DNA of 39,642 nucleotides from a virus. Position numbers and translations under genes: made by a program. The stretch is taken from positions 1 to 39,642 of IMG/VR virus record IMGVR_UViG_3300008114_000133. One strand, 5' to 3'. A model generated the notes under the pieces. It was not told where the DNA came from. It worked only from the letters and a program-made list of their open reading frames with translations, and did no database searches. Shown here one piece after another: positions 31,438 to 38,299 of the stretch; position 1 is the stretch's first letter, and every line of letters begins with the position of its first letter.

Positions 31438-31541
31438 AAGAGATAATTGCACTTTGTTTAACTTGTTTTTTACTAGGGTTTGTTGGAGCATACGGCTTCG
31501 ATACTTGGTTGCAATGGAGAGATGACCGTAAATGGCGATAG
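31434..31541 (+). CDS. Single-pass membrane mini-protein (35 aa)
   Basis: The 35-residue frame MKEIIALCLTCFLLGFVGAY continues to a charged end (WLQWRDDRKWR). One transmembrane helix (about 4-20) with a positive cytoplasmic tail is clear. It overlaps the preceding gene (ATGA) and the next start by 10 bp. Its place directly after the Ntn hydrolase may be functional, but no role can be assigned. Confidence 0.6.
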   Translation: MKEIIALCLTCFLLGFVGAYGFDTWLQWRDDRKWR

Positions 31542-32491
31542 AAGATCCTAAAGAATTACTACTGCACGTACTGCATTCTAAAGATGCAAGTCGTGACCGT
31601 AGTTTACAGACAGAGGTAGGTCCATCAGAGATTGGTGGATGTAAGCGCAAGGTCTGGTACAGACTAAATGCACAGCCTCATACCAACGATAACCAATCTA
31701 AGTTGGCTGCAATTATGGGTACCGCTATCCACGCAGCTATCGAAGAGGCTATCGGCGCACTTGATCCTGAAGGCAAAGAATACTTGGTGGAAACTGAGGT
31801 TGCCTACGGTGATATGAAAGCACACGTAGACTTATTCGTACCTAGTACTGGTGCTGTCATTGACTGGAAGACTTCTAAGATTAAGAACCTTAGTTACTTT
31901 CCATCTAACCAACAGCGTTGGCAGGTACAGCTCTATGGTTATCTACTATCTAAGAATGGCTATGAGGTTAAGACAGTTAACCTAGTTGCTATTGCTAGAG
32001 ATGGTGCCGAGAAAGACATCAAGGTACATACAGAACCTTACGATGAGACGATGGCACTTGCTGCTATGTCTTGGTTAGATAATGTTAAGAAGTCTGCGAC
32101 GTTGCCTGAACCTGAGAAGGATGCTAGTTTCTGCAAGGACTACTGCCAGTACTACGATGCAACAGAAGAGATGGGTTGCGGTGGTTTAAAGAAAGAACGT
32201 ATCGTCCTTAGTGAAGTCGTGATTGAGGACGAAGAAGTTGACAAGCACGCACTGCATTACTTACAGTTAGATAGCAAGATTAAAGAGCTGGAAAAGGAAC
32301 GAGAGTCCTTGAAAGAATCTTTACAAGGCTCTACTGGCACTACTGCTAGTGGCGTTGAAATCAGTTGGACAACAGTCAAAGGTCGTGAGACAGTTGATGC
32401 AAAGGAAGTTGAGAAACTTCTGGGGTTTGTACCGAAGACAATCGGTAACGAATCTGTAAGACTCAATATCAAAACAAGTGGAGGAAAGTAA
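31532..32491 (+). CDS. Cas4/RecB-like Fe-S exonuclease (PD-(D/E)XK)
   Basis: The 319-residue nuclease has the PDDEXK_1/Cas4 layout: Cys37 in GGCKRKVWYRL, MGTAIHAAIEEA (His67), KAHVDLF (Asp100), GAVIDWKTSK (Asp111, Lys113), QVQLYGYLL (Gln131, Tyr135) and a C-terminal Cys trio (201, 205, 216). One N-terminal and three C-terminal Cys are the signature of the 4Fe-4S cluster in Cas4 and AddB-type enzymes. A coiled coil follows (KIKELEKERESLKESLQG, about 255-275). It probably resects DNA ends for recombination or replication with the neighbouring zinc-ribbon protein and resolvase. No cas1/cas2 or CRISPR array is present, so a CRISPR role is not indicated. Confidence 0.88.
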   Translation: MAIEDPKELLLHVLHSKDASRDRSLQTEVGPSEIGGCKRKVWYRLNAQPHTNDNQSKLAAIMGTAIHAAIEEAIGALDPEGKEYLVETEVAYGDMKAHVDLFVPSTGAVIDWKTSKIKNLSYFPSNQQRWQVQLYGYLLSKNGYEVKTVNLVAIARDGAEKDIKVHTEPYDETMALAAMSWLDNVKKSATLPEPEKDASFCKDYCQYYDATEEMGCGGLKKERIVLSEVVIEDEEVDKHALHYLQLDSKIKELEKERESLKESLQGSTGTTASGVEISWTTVKGRETVDAKEVEKLLGFVPKTIGNESVRLNIKTSGGK

Positions 32492-32875
32492 ATGGCTGCA
32501 AACGAAAACACAAAGTTCCAGATTAACTACAAGTTAGCTGATGGAACTCTTATCAATCTTTATGCTGCAGATGTACGCGATCTTGAGACAGGTCTTACTG
32601 ACCTATCAATGGTCGCAGCACTCATCAAGTCAACAGCAGGTGAACTATCAGGTGGTAGCGCACTAGCAACAGCTAACGCTGTTATCACACAGGCATTCAA
32701 TGCAACACCAGTTGCTGCTCCAGCAGCAGCACCAGCAGAGCCAGGTGCGAAGGTATGTAAGCACGGACCGATGTCCTTTAAGACAGGCACATCAGCACGT
32801 GGACCTTGGCAGGGTTATATGTGTCCATCACCTAAGGGTGCGATAGATAAGTGCGAGACTATCTGGGTTCGTTAA
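32492..32875 (+). CDS. Zinc-ribbon partner of the RecB-like nuclease (127 aa)
   Basis: Residues 1-70 of this 127-residue protein form an alpha/beta domain (TKFQINYKLADGTLINLYAA). An Ala/Pro linker follows (PVAAPAAAPAEPGA), then a C-terminal zinc ribbon with CKHGPM near 89-94, GYMC near 109 and KCETIW near 120. The same order, nuclease followed by a CxHGxM-type ribbon protein, is recalled from other actinophages, where it may be a single-strand-binding or nuclease accessory protein. The gene starts at the base after the nuclease stop with GTGGAGGAAAGTA upstream. Confidence 0.7.
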   Translation: MAANENTKFQINYKLADGTLINLYAADVRDLETGLTDLSMVAALIKSTAGELSGGSALATANAVITQAFNATPVAAPAAAPAEPGAKVCKHGPMSFKTGTSARGPWQGYMCPSPKGAIDKCETIWVR

Positions 32876-32878
32876 TGT

Positions 32879-33145
32879 ATGCGCGAGCCAAGGTTCTATG
32901 AGAACCCAAGCTGCGCTGAGATAGGTGGTGACTTGTTCTTTCCTGAAAAGGAAGGGCAACCATTTGGCAATATAGAAATTGCTATGGCAAGAAACATTTG
33001 CCAATCTTGTCCTCATCAAACTGAATGTGCAGAGTGGGGAATTAAAAAAGAGATATACGGAATCTGGGGCGGTCTATTACCTAGGCAGCGTCAGATTGCT
33101 AGACGACAATTAAACATCATACTGAGGGAGGAAGACGTTGCTTGA
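32879..33145 (+). CDS. whiB: WhiB-family transcriptional regulator
   Basis: The 88-residue protein has the four WhiB cysteines: C12 in NPSCAEIGGDLFF and C41, C44, C50 in CQSCPHQTEC. The GIWGG turn (61-65) and basic C-terminus (PRQRQIARRQ) follow. WhiB proteins bind a 4Fe-4S cluster, contact the primary sigma factor and regulate transcription in Actinobacteria, where they can sense redox change or nitric oxide; phage versions can repress host whiB genes. The start is 3 bp after the preceding stop. It identifies the host phylum and could control the divergent promoter region or host genes, which is inference. Confidence 0.95.
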   Translation: MREPRFYENPSCAEIGGDLFFPEKEGQPFGNIEIAMARNICQSCPHQTECAEWGIKKEIYGIWGGLLPRQRQIARRQLNIILREEDVA

Positions 33146-34016
33146 TCTACAACGTGCGTGGGGCACAGTCCTCACTAAAGCAACGCCTCTTCCTGATGTA
33201 TGGAATGCACTAGCAGCACAACAGATTAAGTTCCGAAGAGGACAAGTCTGTATGGTTGCAGCTGCACCGAATGCTGGTAAGTCTATGTTTGCACTTATCT
33301 ATGCAGTCAAGGCTAAGGTACCAACGCTGTTCTTCTCAGCAGATACTGATACCACTACTGTAATGATGAGAGCAGCAGCACATACATCTGGTCATAACCA
33401 GGTGAACGTGGAGCAGAACTTATCTTCTGACTCCCATTACTACGACGTACACTTTGAGAAGCTCAAGCACATCAAGTGGGTCTTTGACTCCAGTCCGTCA
33501 CTCGATGATATCGAGTTGGAGATTAAGGCTTATGTCGAGTTGTACGGCCAAGCCCCTGAGTTGATCATCATAGATAACCTTATGAATGTAGCTGCAGAGA
33601 CAGACAACGAATGGGCGGGGCTTCGTGCAATTATGATGGAGCTTCACGATATGGCACGTAAGACTGAAGCCTGTGTTCTAGTATTGCACCACGTCTCTGA
33701 GCAATCAGAGTACGGGTCTCCTACAGAACCACCAGCACGTCGTGCTATTCACGGTAAGGTCAGTCAGTTACCAGCACTGATACTTACACTGGGCTATAAT
33801 CCTGAATACAACGAGCTTAAGATAGCTGCAGTAAAGAACCGCTTTGGTCCACACGCTGCAGATGGCAAGACCTACGCCACCTTGAACGTAAGTTACGGCG
33901 CTTGTCAGATATCAGATAAGAACGCATACGGAGCAATGCTGGCTAACGATGCAAGGCACGGATATACTGGTAACTATATACCTGAAGATGAATACGGAAA
34001 TGAGATAGCGGTCTAA
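33138..34016 (+). CDS. RecA/DnaB-fold ATPase, probable replicative helicase or recombinase
   Basis: The 292-residue protein has a Walker A motif AAPNAGKS (42-49), a Walker B ELIIIDN (141-147) and a later H-H-V (about 178-180, LVLHHVSEQ) followed by HGKVSQLPALILTLG. This pattern fits RecA-superfamily ATPases of the DnaB/RepA type, without the DnaB N-terminal domain. The start is TTG 33138, chosen for the GGGAGGAAGACG ribosome binding site and an overlap of 8 bp with whiB. It lies just before resolvase and primase genes, so a replication helicase or loader role is likely. A RecA/Sak4-like recombinase remains possible. Confidence 0.8.
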   Translation: MLDLQRAWGTVLTKATPLPDVWNALAAQQIKFRRGQVCMVAAAPNAGKSMFALIYAVKAKVPTLFFSADTDTTTVMMRAAAHTSGHNQVNVEQNLSSDSHYYDVHFEKLKHIKWVFDSSPSLDDIELEIKAYVELYGQAPELIIIDNLMNVAAETDNEWAGLRAIMMELHDMARKTEACVLVLHHVSEQSEYGSPTEPPARRAIHGKVSQLPALILTLGYNPEYNELKIAAVKNRFGPHAADGKTYATLNVSYGACQISDKNAYGAMLANDARHGYTGNYIPEDEYGNEIAV

Positions 34017-34171
34017 TGGCTAACACAGAGATTCAGTATCTAAAGAATGAAATCAAACAGCTCAAGTCTGATATGGCTAACCTCATTATGGCCTTGATTG
34101 AACTGAAAGTATTTAAGATTACGACAGATGAGAACGGTAACCCTGTCTACGATACTGGTAAGAATGAGTAG
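34016..34171 (+). CDS. Small coiled-coil protein (51 aa)
   Basis: The 51-residue protein has a heptad-like helix (EIQYLKNEIKQLKSDMANLI, about 5-24) and ends KITTDENGNPVYDTGKNE. TAATG overlap with the ATPase gene and an 8-bp overlap with the resolvase gene support it. It may be an oligomerisation or regulatory partner of the ATPase; there is no direct evidence. Confidence 0.65.
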   Translation: MANTEIQYLKNEIKQLKSDMANLIMALIELKVFKITTDENGNPVYDTGKNE

Positions 34172-34520
34172 TCCAAAGTACAACAAGGCTAAGGGTGCAG
34201 CCTTCGAGATCGATGTAATGAAATGGTTTCGAGGACTGGGTGTATTAGCTGAGCGCTTACGTCTAGCGGGTAAAGATGACGAAGGTGATTTAGTATGTGT
34301 TGTCGCGGGACAGACCTACATACTAGAACTCAAGAACACCGCAAGACTAGACTTGCCGGAGTTCTGGAGACAGGCAGAGGTTGAGGCGCTTAACTACGCT
34401 AAGGCTCGTGGTATTGGGGAAGTGCCACTGCATTATGTTGTAGTTAAGCGTCGCAACGCTGGCATAGAGAAGGCTTGGGTGGTCCAAGACTTAACACAAT
34501 GGCTAAAGGAGAAACAATAA
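34164..34520 (+). CDS. Holliday-junction-resolvase-like nuclease (PD-(D/E)XK)
   Basis: This protein of 118 residues starts at ATG 34164 (MSSPKYNKAKGAAFEIDVMK). It has the active-site set of archaeal Hjc/phage resolvase-type enzymes: GAAFE (Glu15), EGDLV (Asp42) and ILELKN (Glu55, Lys57), followed by a helix (LPEFWRQAEVEA). Length of about 120 is typical. It would resolve branched DNA before packaging. A longer in-frame start at 34128 lies inside the preceding gene and lacks a ribosome binding site. It overlaps the next gene at TAATG. Confidence 0.8.
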   Translation: MSSPKYNKAKGAAFEIDVMKWFRGLGVLAERLRLAGKDDEGDLVCVVAGQTYILELKNTARLDLPEFWRQAEVEALNYAKARGIGEVPLHYVVVKRRNAGIEKAWVVQDLTQWLKEKQ

Positions 34521-34636
34521 TGCCAACACCACAAGGTGATATCACAAGTACAGAAACGTGGAGCGAAGCTCCAGCAGAAGAAGCAGTAGAAGTAGTAGAG
34601 GAAGAATTACCGGAAGAGGAATTGGACCAAGCGTGA
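34520..34636 (+). CDS. Very acidic mini-protein (38 aa)
   Basis: The 38-residue peptide has about 14 Glu/Asp and no Lys or Arg; the second half is nearly all Glu, Val, Leu and Pro (EEAVEVVEEELPEEELDQA). AAGGAGAAACA upstream and TAATG/GTGA overlaps on both sides support translation. Strongly acidic small phage proteins can mimic DNA and inhibit host DNA-binding proteins, but this is only a possibility. Confidence 0.6.
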   Translation: MPTPQGDITSTETWSEAPAEEAVEVVEEELPEEELDQA

Positions 34637-34806
34637 TTTGCCAGCCTTGTATAGATGCAGGTGAATACAACCGCTTGAATCAAATTAAACTTAGCGAAGC
34701 ACATCACGAACAATGCGAGGGGTGCGTATGCCAGCACAAGACTGGTCCAGAGTACGTAAAGCGGGCAGGTACAAAGGTTCCGTTGATGCAAACTCAATCC
34801 CCATAG
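34633..34806 (+). CDS. Zinc-knuckle protein overlapping the primase gene (57 aa)
   Basis: The 57-residue frame begins at GTG 34633 inside the previous stop codon (GTGA). CQPC (3-6) and CEGCVC (about 28-33) plus His residues would bind one zinc ion. The last 79 bp overlap the start of the primase zinc-finger gene in another frame. The Cys spacing and coupled start favour a real gene, although the long overlap is unusual for this genome. Confidence 0.6.
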   Translation: MICQPCIDAGEYNRLNQIKLSEAHHEQCEGCVCQHKTGPEYVKRAGTKVPLMQTQSP

Positions 34807-35105
34807 ATGCAATCATTAGATTCTTTGGCGGTGAAGTAAGAGAAGGTAAGTCAGCTAGTGTGCGTTGCTGCTTACATAGCGACAGTAGACGATCTGCTGT
34901 AATGAATACGTACGATAACTTGTACTACTGCCATACCTGCGGTAAGGGTGGTAATGCAGCAAACATAGTTTGCATACTAGAGAACTTGGAGTTTAACGAT
35001 GGCCTCAAACGCGCAGTCGAAATTGCAGCTGGAAGCGGCGCAGCGATACGCACAGCAGATAAGTCCAGAGGCAATCGTGGCGCTAGAAGAACGTGGGATA
35101 TCTGA
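34728..35105 (+). CDS. Primase zinc-binding (CHC2-type) protein
   Basis: The protein of 125 residues from ATG 34728 (MPAQDWSRVRKAGRYKGSVD) contains the DnaG-type zinc ribbon: C47/C48 and H50 in VRCCLHSDS, and C68 and C71 in YYCHTCGKGG. Helices follow (ANIVCILENLEFNDGLKRAV). It is the template-recognition domain of a primase, separate from its catalytic TOPRIM domain, which is encoded by the next gene in a different frame with 107 bp of overlap. The start is selected for the GAGGGG sequence 7 bp upstream; an earlier in-frame ATG at 34713 is possible. Confidence 0.82.
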   Translation: MPAQDWSRVRKAGRYKGSVDANSIPIDAIIRFFGGEVREGKSASVRCCLHSDSRRSAVMNTYDNLYYCHTCGKGGNAANIVCILENLEFNDGLKRAVEIAAGSGAAIRTADKSRGNRGARRTWDI

Positions 35106-35649
35106 AGAGGTAGCTGCGCTCTATATGCTAGGCAGTGTGACTGATCCTATGAACGGTCACGAGATGCACGATGGGTGGATATCTATTCCATACATCACTG
35201 CCCTTAACCACTGCGTAGGCTTTAAGTTCCGTAGGTTAGATGATGGTAAGCCTAAGTACGGTAGCCCTACTGGGCAGAAGGCTCATCTCTATAACGTCGT
35301 TGACACAACCATACTGAGTAGACACATTGTGGTTTGTGAAGGCGAGTTAGATACAGTCATAGTCTCAGGAGTCCTTGGTATACCAGCAGTAGGTGTACCT
35401 GGAGTACAGGCTTGGAAGCCACACTTTGCCAAGCTGCTCAATGGTTATGACACCGTCTATGTTGTAGGTGATAACGACGTCAAGGAAGATGGCACTAATC
35501 CGGGTGCTGAATTTTCTAAGCGCGTTGCTTCCGAGGTATTGAACGGAACTATTGTTACACTTCCACCTAATATGGACATCAACGACTACTACTTGGCTCA
35601 CGGTGCAGAAGCAACGACAGCCTTGCTGGTAGGTGAAGGAAATGGATAA
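34999..35649 (+). CDS. Primase catalytic (TOPRIM) protein
   Basis: The 216-residue protein has an N-terminal helical part (SPEAIVALEERGISEEVAAL), a DnaG-like RNA-polymerase core (GWISIPYITALNHCVGFKFR) and a TOPRIM motif set: HIVVCEGELD (Glu114) and VYVVGDNDVK (Asp158, Asp160). It synthesises RNA primers with the zinc protein encoded just upstream. ATG 34999 has its own ribosome binding site (TTGGAGTTTAACG) inside the upstream gene, so separate translation of the two primase parts is the simplest reading. Confidence 0.85.
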   Translation: MASNAQSKLQLEAAQRYAQQISPEAIVALEERGISEEVAALYMLGSVTDPMNGHEMHDGWISIPYITALNHCVGFKFRRLDDGKPKYGSPTGQKAHLYNVVDTTILSRHIVVCEGELDTVIVSGVLGIPAVGVPGVQAWKPHFAKLLNGYDTVYVVGDNDVKEDGTNPGAEFSKRVASEVLNGTIVTLPPNMDINDYYLAHGAEATTALLVGEGNG

Positions 35650-35758
35650 GGGTGAATGGGCACAGATGGTACAGATTTTGCATACTATGGGCTTTCACAT
35701 CTTGGAAATCAATTACGAAAAGGAGACTCTTCTAATATGTCCAACAGCAACCCGTTAG
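35642..35758 (+). CDS. Possible 38-aa overlapping peptide
   Basis: A 38-codon frame from ATG 35642 (MDKGEWAQMVQILHTMGFHI and onward) overlaps the TOPRIM gene end by 8 bp and the next gene by 22 bp. GTGAAGGAA precedes the start. It fills the gap between the two genes, as other mini-genes do in this operon. No motif; weakly supported. Confidence 0.45.
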   Translation: MDKGEWAQMVQILHTMGFHILEINYEKETLLICPTATR

Positions 35759-36045
35759 TAGATCATCTTGCAGTAGTTGGTTACCGTGCAGATGGAGTAT
35801 CAACTGAAGACTTAACATCTTTCATTGAATCCTTTGCTTCCCTTCGTGCTAACAGAGTCAAGGGCGTGGGCCACGACCAGTATGCAATAGCACAAGGACA
35901 GAAGTTTGAATCCTTTACCACCGCAGATACCATCAGAGAGTTGATTGAAGAGTTAGCTGACGCTAGTAACTACATAGACTTCCTTGCTATCAAGTTGCTG
36001 AACATTCAGCACACAATAGATTTGGTGTTACCTGACTGTGACTGA
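35737..36045 (+). CDS. MazG-like nucleotide pyrophosphohydrolase-type protein (102 aa)
   Basis: The protein of 102 residues starts at ATG 35737, with AAAAGGAG about 11 bp upstream. It contains GVGHDQYAIAQGQKFESFTT, followed by IRELIEELADASNYIDFLAI (about 70-90), similar to the EELxDxxNY core of MazG/dUTPase-2-like proteins. Similar small proteins in actinophages carry GxGHxQYxxxxxQxFE plus EELADxxNY. A role in cleaning nucleotide pools is suggested; the second acidic motif of MazG is not obvious, so this remains tentative. Confidence 0.5.
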   Translation: MSNSNPLVDHLAVVGYRADGVSTEDLTSFIESFASLRANRVKGVGHDQYAIAQGQKFESFTTADTIRELIEELADASNYIDFLAIKLLNIQHTIDLVLPDCD

Positions 36046-36670
36046 ACTCAACCCTTCCATCTATGACATCGTACCTAGCATCGCTCGTGTTGTACACAAC
36101 CAGTACAACAAGTGGGTAGAACGTGATGACCTTCAACAAGAGTGTGTGCAGTGGGCGCTTATGCGTATTGAATATATCAATAGCCAGTTAGATGTAGAAA
36201 ATACTACTGAGCGCAGACATAACGAGCAGAAGATTGCGTGGCAGATGAAGCGTGCAGCTGAACGCTTTGCACGCAAGGAGAAGGCAACCAAGTCCGGCTA
36301 TCAGTTAGGTGATGAAGCCTACTATCAGACCGGAACATTAGGTCAGTTGCTACCCTTTGTTATTGCCTCAGTGATAGACGGTACTGTGCTAGAGCAGGCA
36401 CAAGAGATGATTAGAGATGGCCAGCCGAAGGGTTCATCGTCTCCAGCAGAAGGTGGCAACCTTCTCAATATGCTCATTGATATTAAGAGCGCTTACCAGA
36501 AGCTAGATGAAGAAGACCAGAAGATACTTATGCTTCGCTATCACGAGAACCTTAAGTTAGAACAGATAGGTGAGATACTAGGCTGTCACTTAACTACCGC
36601 AGATCGTAGATGTGACCGTGCTTTGCGTGAACTAAACAATAAACTGGGTGGGCCTAGCCCTTATCAGTAA
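36038..36670 (+). CDS. Sigma70-like factor / HTH protein (210 aa)
   Basis: The 210-residue protein starts at GTG 36038 and overlaps the preceding gene. Residues 12-45 (IARVVHNQYNKWVERDDLQQ) resemble sigma region 2 (the DDLxQE segment). Residues 150-203 match region 4: SAYQKLDEEDQKILMLRYHE, then LEQIGEILGCHLTTADRRCD, a helix-turn-helix. A Ser/Gly/Pro linker (about 128-142) joins them. Similar sigma-like proteins occur in actinophages. It may redirect host RNA polymerase to phage promoters that lack a -35, several of which are seen here. Confidence 0.75.
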   Translation: MTELNPSIYDIVPSIARVVHNQYNKWVERDDLQQECVQWALMRIEYINSQLDVENTTERRHNEQKIAWQMKRAAERFARKEKATKSGYQLGDEAYYQTGTLGQLLPFVIASVIDGTVLEQAQEMIRDGQPKGSSSPAEGGNLLNMLIDIKSAYQKLDEEDQKILMLRYHENLKLEQIGEILGCHLTTADRRCDRALRELNNKLGGPSPYQ

Positions 36671-37053
36671 TGAACGAGTTAATCCTTTTCGACTTTCTTA
36701 AACTTAATCTCTACCCAGATTTAGAGAGAGCACCTGGTATCTATGACGCCTTCGACTGCACCAGTGCTAAAGCCGGTCACTTCATTGAACTGAAGTGTCG
36801 CCAAACCCATTATTCTACGCTACTTATAGAGCAGATGAAGTATCGTAAGCTCATCACTCAGGCCTACCACCGTGACCTGTTGCCCTTCTATATCAACAGC
36901 ACACCGCTTGGTATCTACTCCTTTGATCTCACAGAGTTAGATGAACCTGAGTGGTTCATTCACCAGATGCCAGCGACCACAGAGTTTGAGAACAACAACA
37001 AGGTAGAGAAGATAGTTGGATACCTAGACGTAGAGGAAGCGGTGAAGTTATGA
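36670..37053 (+). CDS. PD-(D/E)XK-type nuclease-like protein (127 aa)
   Basis: The 127-residue protein has YDAFDCTSAKAGHFIELKCR (about 25-44), giving Asp then Glu-x-Lys, the minimal PD-(D/E)XK signature, followed by a helix (TLLIEQMKYRKLITQAYHR). The remainder forms beta strands and an acidic tail. It could be a DNA endonuclease in recombination or host DNA degradation, or a restriction-type enzyme near the methyltransferase genes. It shares TAATG with the sigma gene and ATGA with the next gene. Confidence 0.65.
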   Translation: MNELILFDFLKLNLYPDLERAPGIYDAFDCTSAKAGHFIELKCRQTHYSTLLIEQMKYRKLITQAYHRDLLPFYINSTPLGIYSFDLTELDEPEWFIHQMPATTEFENNNKVEKIVGYLDVEEAVKL

Positions 37054-37223
37054 CCTATGATTACGAGTGTGCTAAGTGTAAGAACACATACACTATTGAA
37101 CGCAGTATGTATGACACTGAGGTGCTACCAGTCTGCGTTACCTGTCACGAGTCTATGACTCGCGTCTGGGCAGTAGGCGGTATCACTTTCAATGGAGATG
37201 GCTTCTATGTCAATGGGGGATAG
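37050..37223 (+). CDS. FmdB-like zinc-ribbon protein (57 aa)
   Basis: The 57-residue protein MTYDYECAKCKNTYTIERSM has CAKC (7-10) and CVTC (about 29-32), with R-V-W, GGITFNGDGFYVNGG at the end. This pattern (YxCxxCxxxxExxxS, CxxC, FxGxGFYxN) is the FmdB/putative regulatory zinc-ribbon family, widespread and small. In phages it is probably a nucleic-acid or regulator-associated ribbon. It directly abuts the Dam-type methyltransferase start. Confidence 0.8.
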   Translation: MTYDYECAKCKNTYTIERSMYDTEVLPVCVTCHESMTRVWAVGGITFNGDGFYVNGG

Positions 37224-37676
37224 ATGACACAAGGATTTACCAGCGGTATGCGCTCATCATTAGATGATACGTGGTCTACTCCTCGTGACTTCTTTGGGAA
37301 GTTGCATACAGAATTTAACTTTACTTTAGATGCAGCTGCGCTGCGTTCATCTGCTGTCGTGCCTAACTACCTTGGACCCGATCACGAATCCGATTGGCGT
37401 CGTGACGCACTTGCTGTTGAATGGGCTGAGGTTTCAGAGGGTGGCGCAGTGTGGTTAAACCCACCTTACGGCAGAGAAATAAAGAAGTTTATGAAGAAGG
37501 CTAATGAGGAATCCAAGAAAGGTATTACCGTAGTATGCCTAGTACCCTCACGCACTGACACCAACTGGTGGTGGGATAATGTTATTATGAATGAGGTTAG
37601 ATTTGTTAAGGGTAGATTAAAGTTTGGTGGCCAAGGTCCTGCTCCATTTCCTAGTGCAGTGGTAGTAATGAAGTGA
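37224..37676 (+). CDS. DNA N6-adenine methyltransferase, Dam phage type
   Basis: The 150-residue enzyme has WSTPRDFFGKLHTEFNFTLD (17-36, with the family's Asp36) and the catalytic VWLNPPYG (77-83). VVCLVPSRTDTNWWWDNVI follows, and the end is GQGPAPFPSAVVVMK. This is the short Dam-type family common in phages (PF05869-like). It would methylate adenine at the phage's own DNA target and protect it from host or phage nucleases. It overlaps the next gene by 4 bp (GTGA). Confidence 0.88.
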   Translation: MTQGFTSGMRSSLDDTWSTPRDFFGKLHTEFNFTLDAAALRSSAVVPNYLGPDHESDWRRDALAVEWAEVSEGGAVWLNPPYGREIKKFMKKANEESKKGITVVCLVPSRTDTNWWWDNVIMNEVRFVKGRLKFGGQGPAPFPSAVVVMK

Positions 37677-38245
37677 CATACCCAAACTGGTTTGTTCAAG
37701 CTGCACAGTATAACTTTGAAGAGTACTTGAAAGAGTATGCTGGTAAAGAGAACCTGCGTTTCTTACAGCTAGGTGTATTCACTGGTGACGCCAGCCTATG
37801 GTTACTAGAGAACATACTTACCGGCGAAGGCTCACGCCTTACTGACGTTGATACCTGGGAAGGTAGTGATGAGGAAGCCCACGAGAGTATGGACTTTGCT
37901 GATGTGTTTAATACATACAAGGATAAGGTTAAGAACTTTCCTGTCACTTCAATAGAAAGTAGAACAGATAACTTCCTCATTAGGGCAAGAGCTGTTCACG
38001 TTACCAAGTATGACTTCATCTACATAGACGCAGACCATACAACTGTCGGTGTTCTACTAGACGCTGAACTATCGTGGCCACTTCTTATGTCCGGTGGCAT
38101 TATGGCCTTTGATGATTACGAGTGGGGAAGTCATCTTCCCTTACACTTGCGGGCCAAGCCTGGCATTGACCTTTTCCTCTTGCACCATAAAGGTGAGTAT
38201 GAAACCTTGGTAGTTAATAATCAATACTGGATTAAAAAGAACTAA
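37673..38245 (+). CDS. Class I SAM methyltransferase, family 24 type
   Basis: The 190-residue protein has a Rossmann-like SAM site LQLGVFTGDASLWLLENI (31-48), VDTWEGS (59-65), FIYIDADHTTVGVLLDAELS (115-134) and GGIMAFDDYEWG. The IDADH and DDY motifs are those of Methyltransf_24, which modify small molecules or glycans rather than DNA in most characterised cases. The start is GTG 37673, overlapping the Dam gene. It is the last gene of the rightward early operon; a target such as a sugar on the virion or host is possible. Confidence 0.8.
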   Translation: MTYPNWFVQAAQYNFEEYLKEYAGKENLRFLQLGVFTGDASLWLLENILTGEGSRLTDVDTWEGSDEEAHESMDFADVFNTYKDKVKNFPVTSIESRTDNFLIRARAVHVTKYDFIYIDADHTTVGVLLDAELSWPLLMSGGIMAFDDYEWGSHLPLHLRAKPGIDLFLLHHKGEYETLVVNNQYWIKKN

Positions 38246-38281
38246 CCCCCACCGGAAAGAGGTTGAAACGGTGAGGGTTAG
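38242..38281. terminator. Long inverted repeat between convergent operons
   Basis: CTAACCCCCACCG (38242-38254) and CGGTGAGGGTTAG (38269-38281) form a 13-bp stem with one mismatch and a 14-nt loop, overlapping the stop codon of the family-24 methyltransferase. It lies between converging transcripts and lacks a T-tract on either strand. A bidirectional stop, possibly factor-assisted, or a 3'-end stabiliser, is likely. Confidence 0.55.
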
Positions 38282-38299
38282 TCGGAGAGGCAAGCGTGC

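Noticed and set aside
34728-35649. Programmed ribosomal frameshift joining the primase halves
   Set aside because: The TOPRIM gene has its own well-spaced ribosome binding site, and I did not see a convincing slippery heptamer with downstream structure in the overlap.
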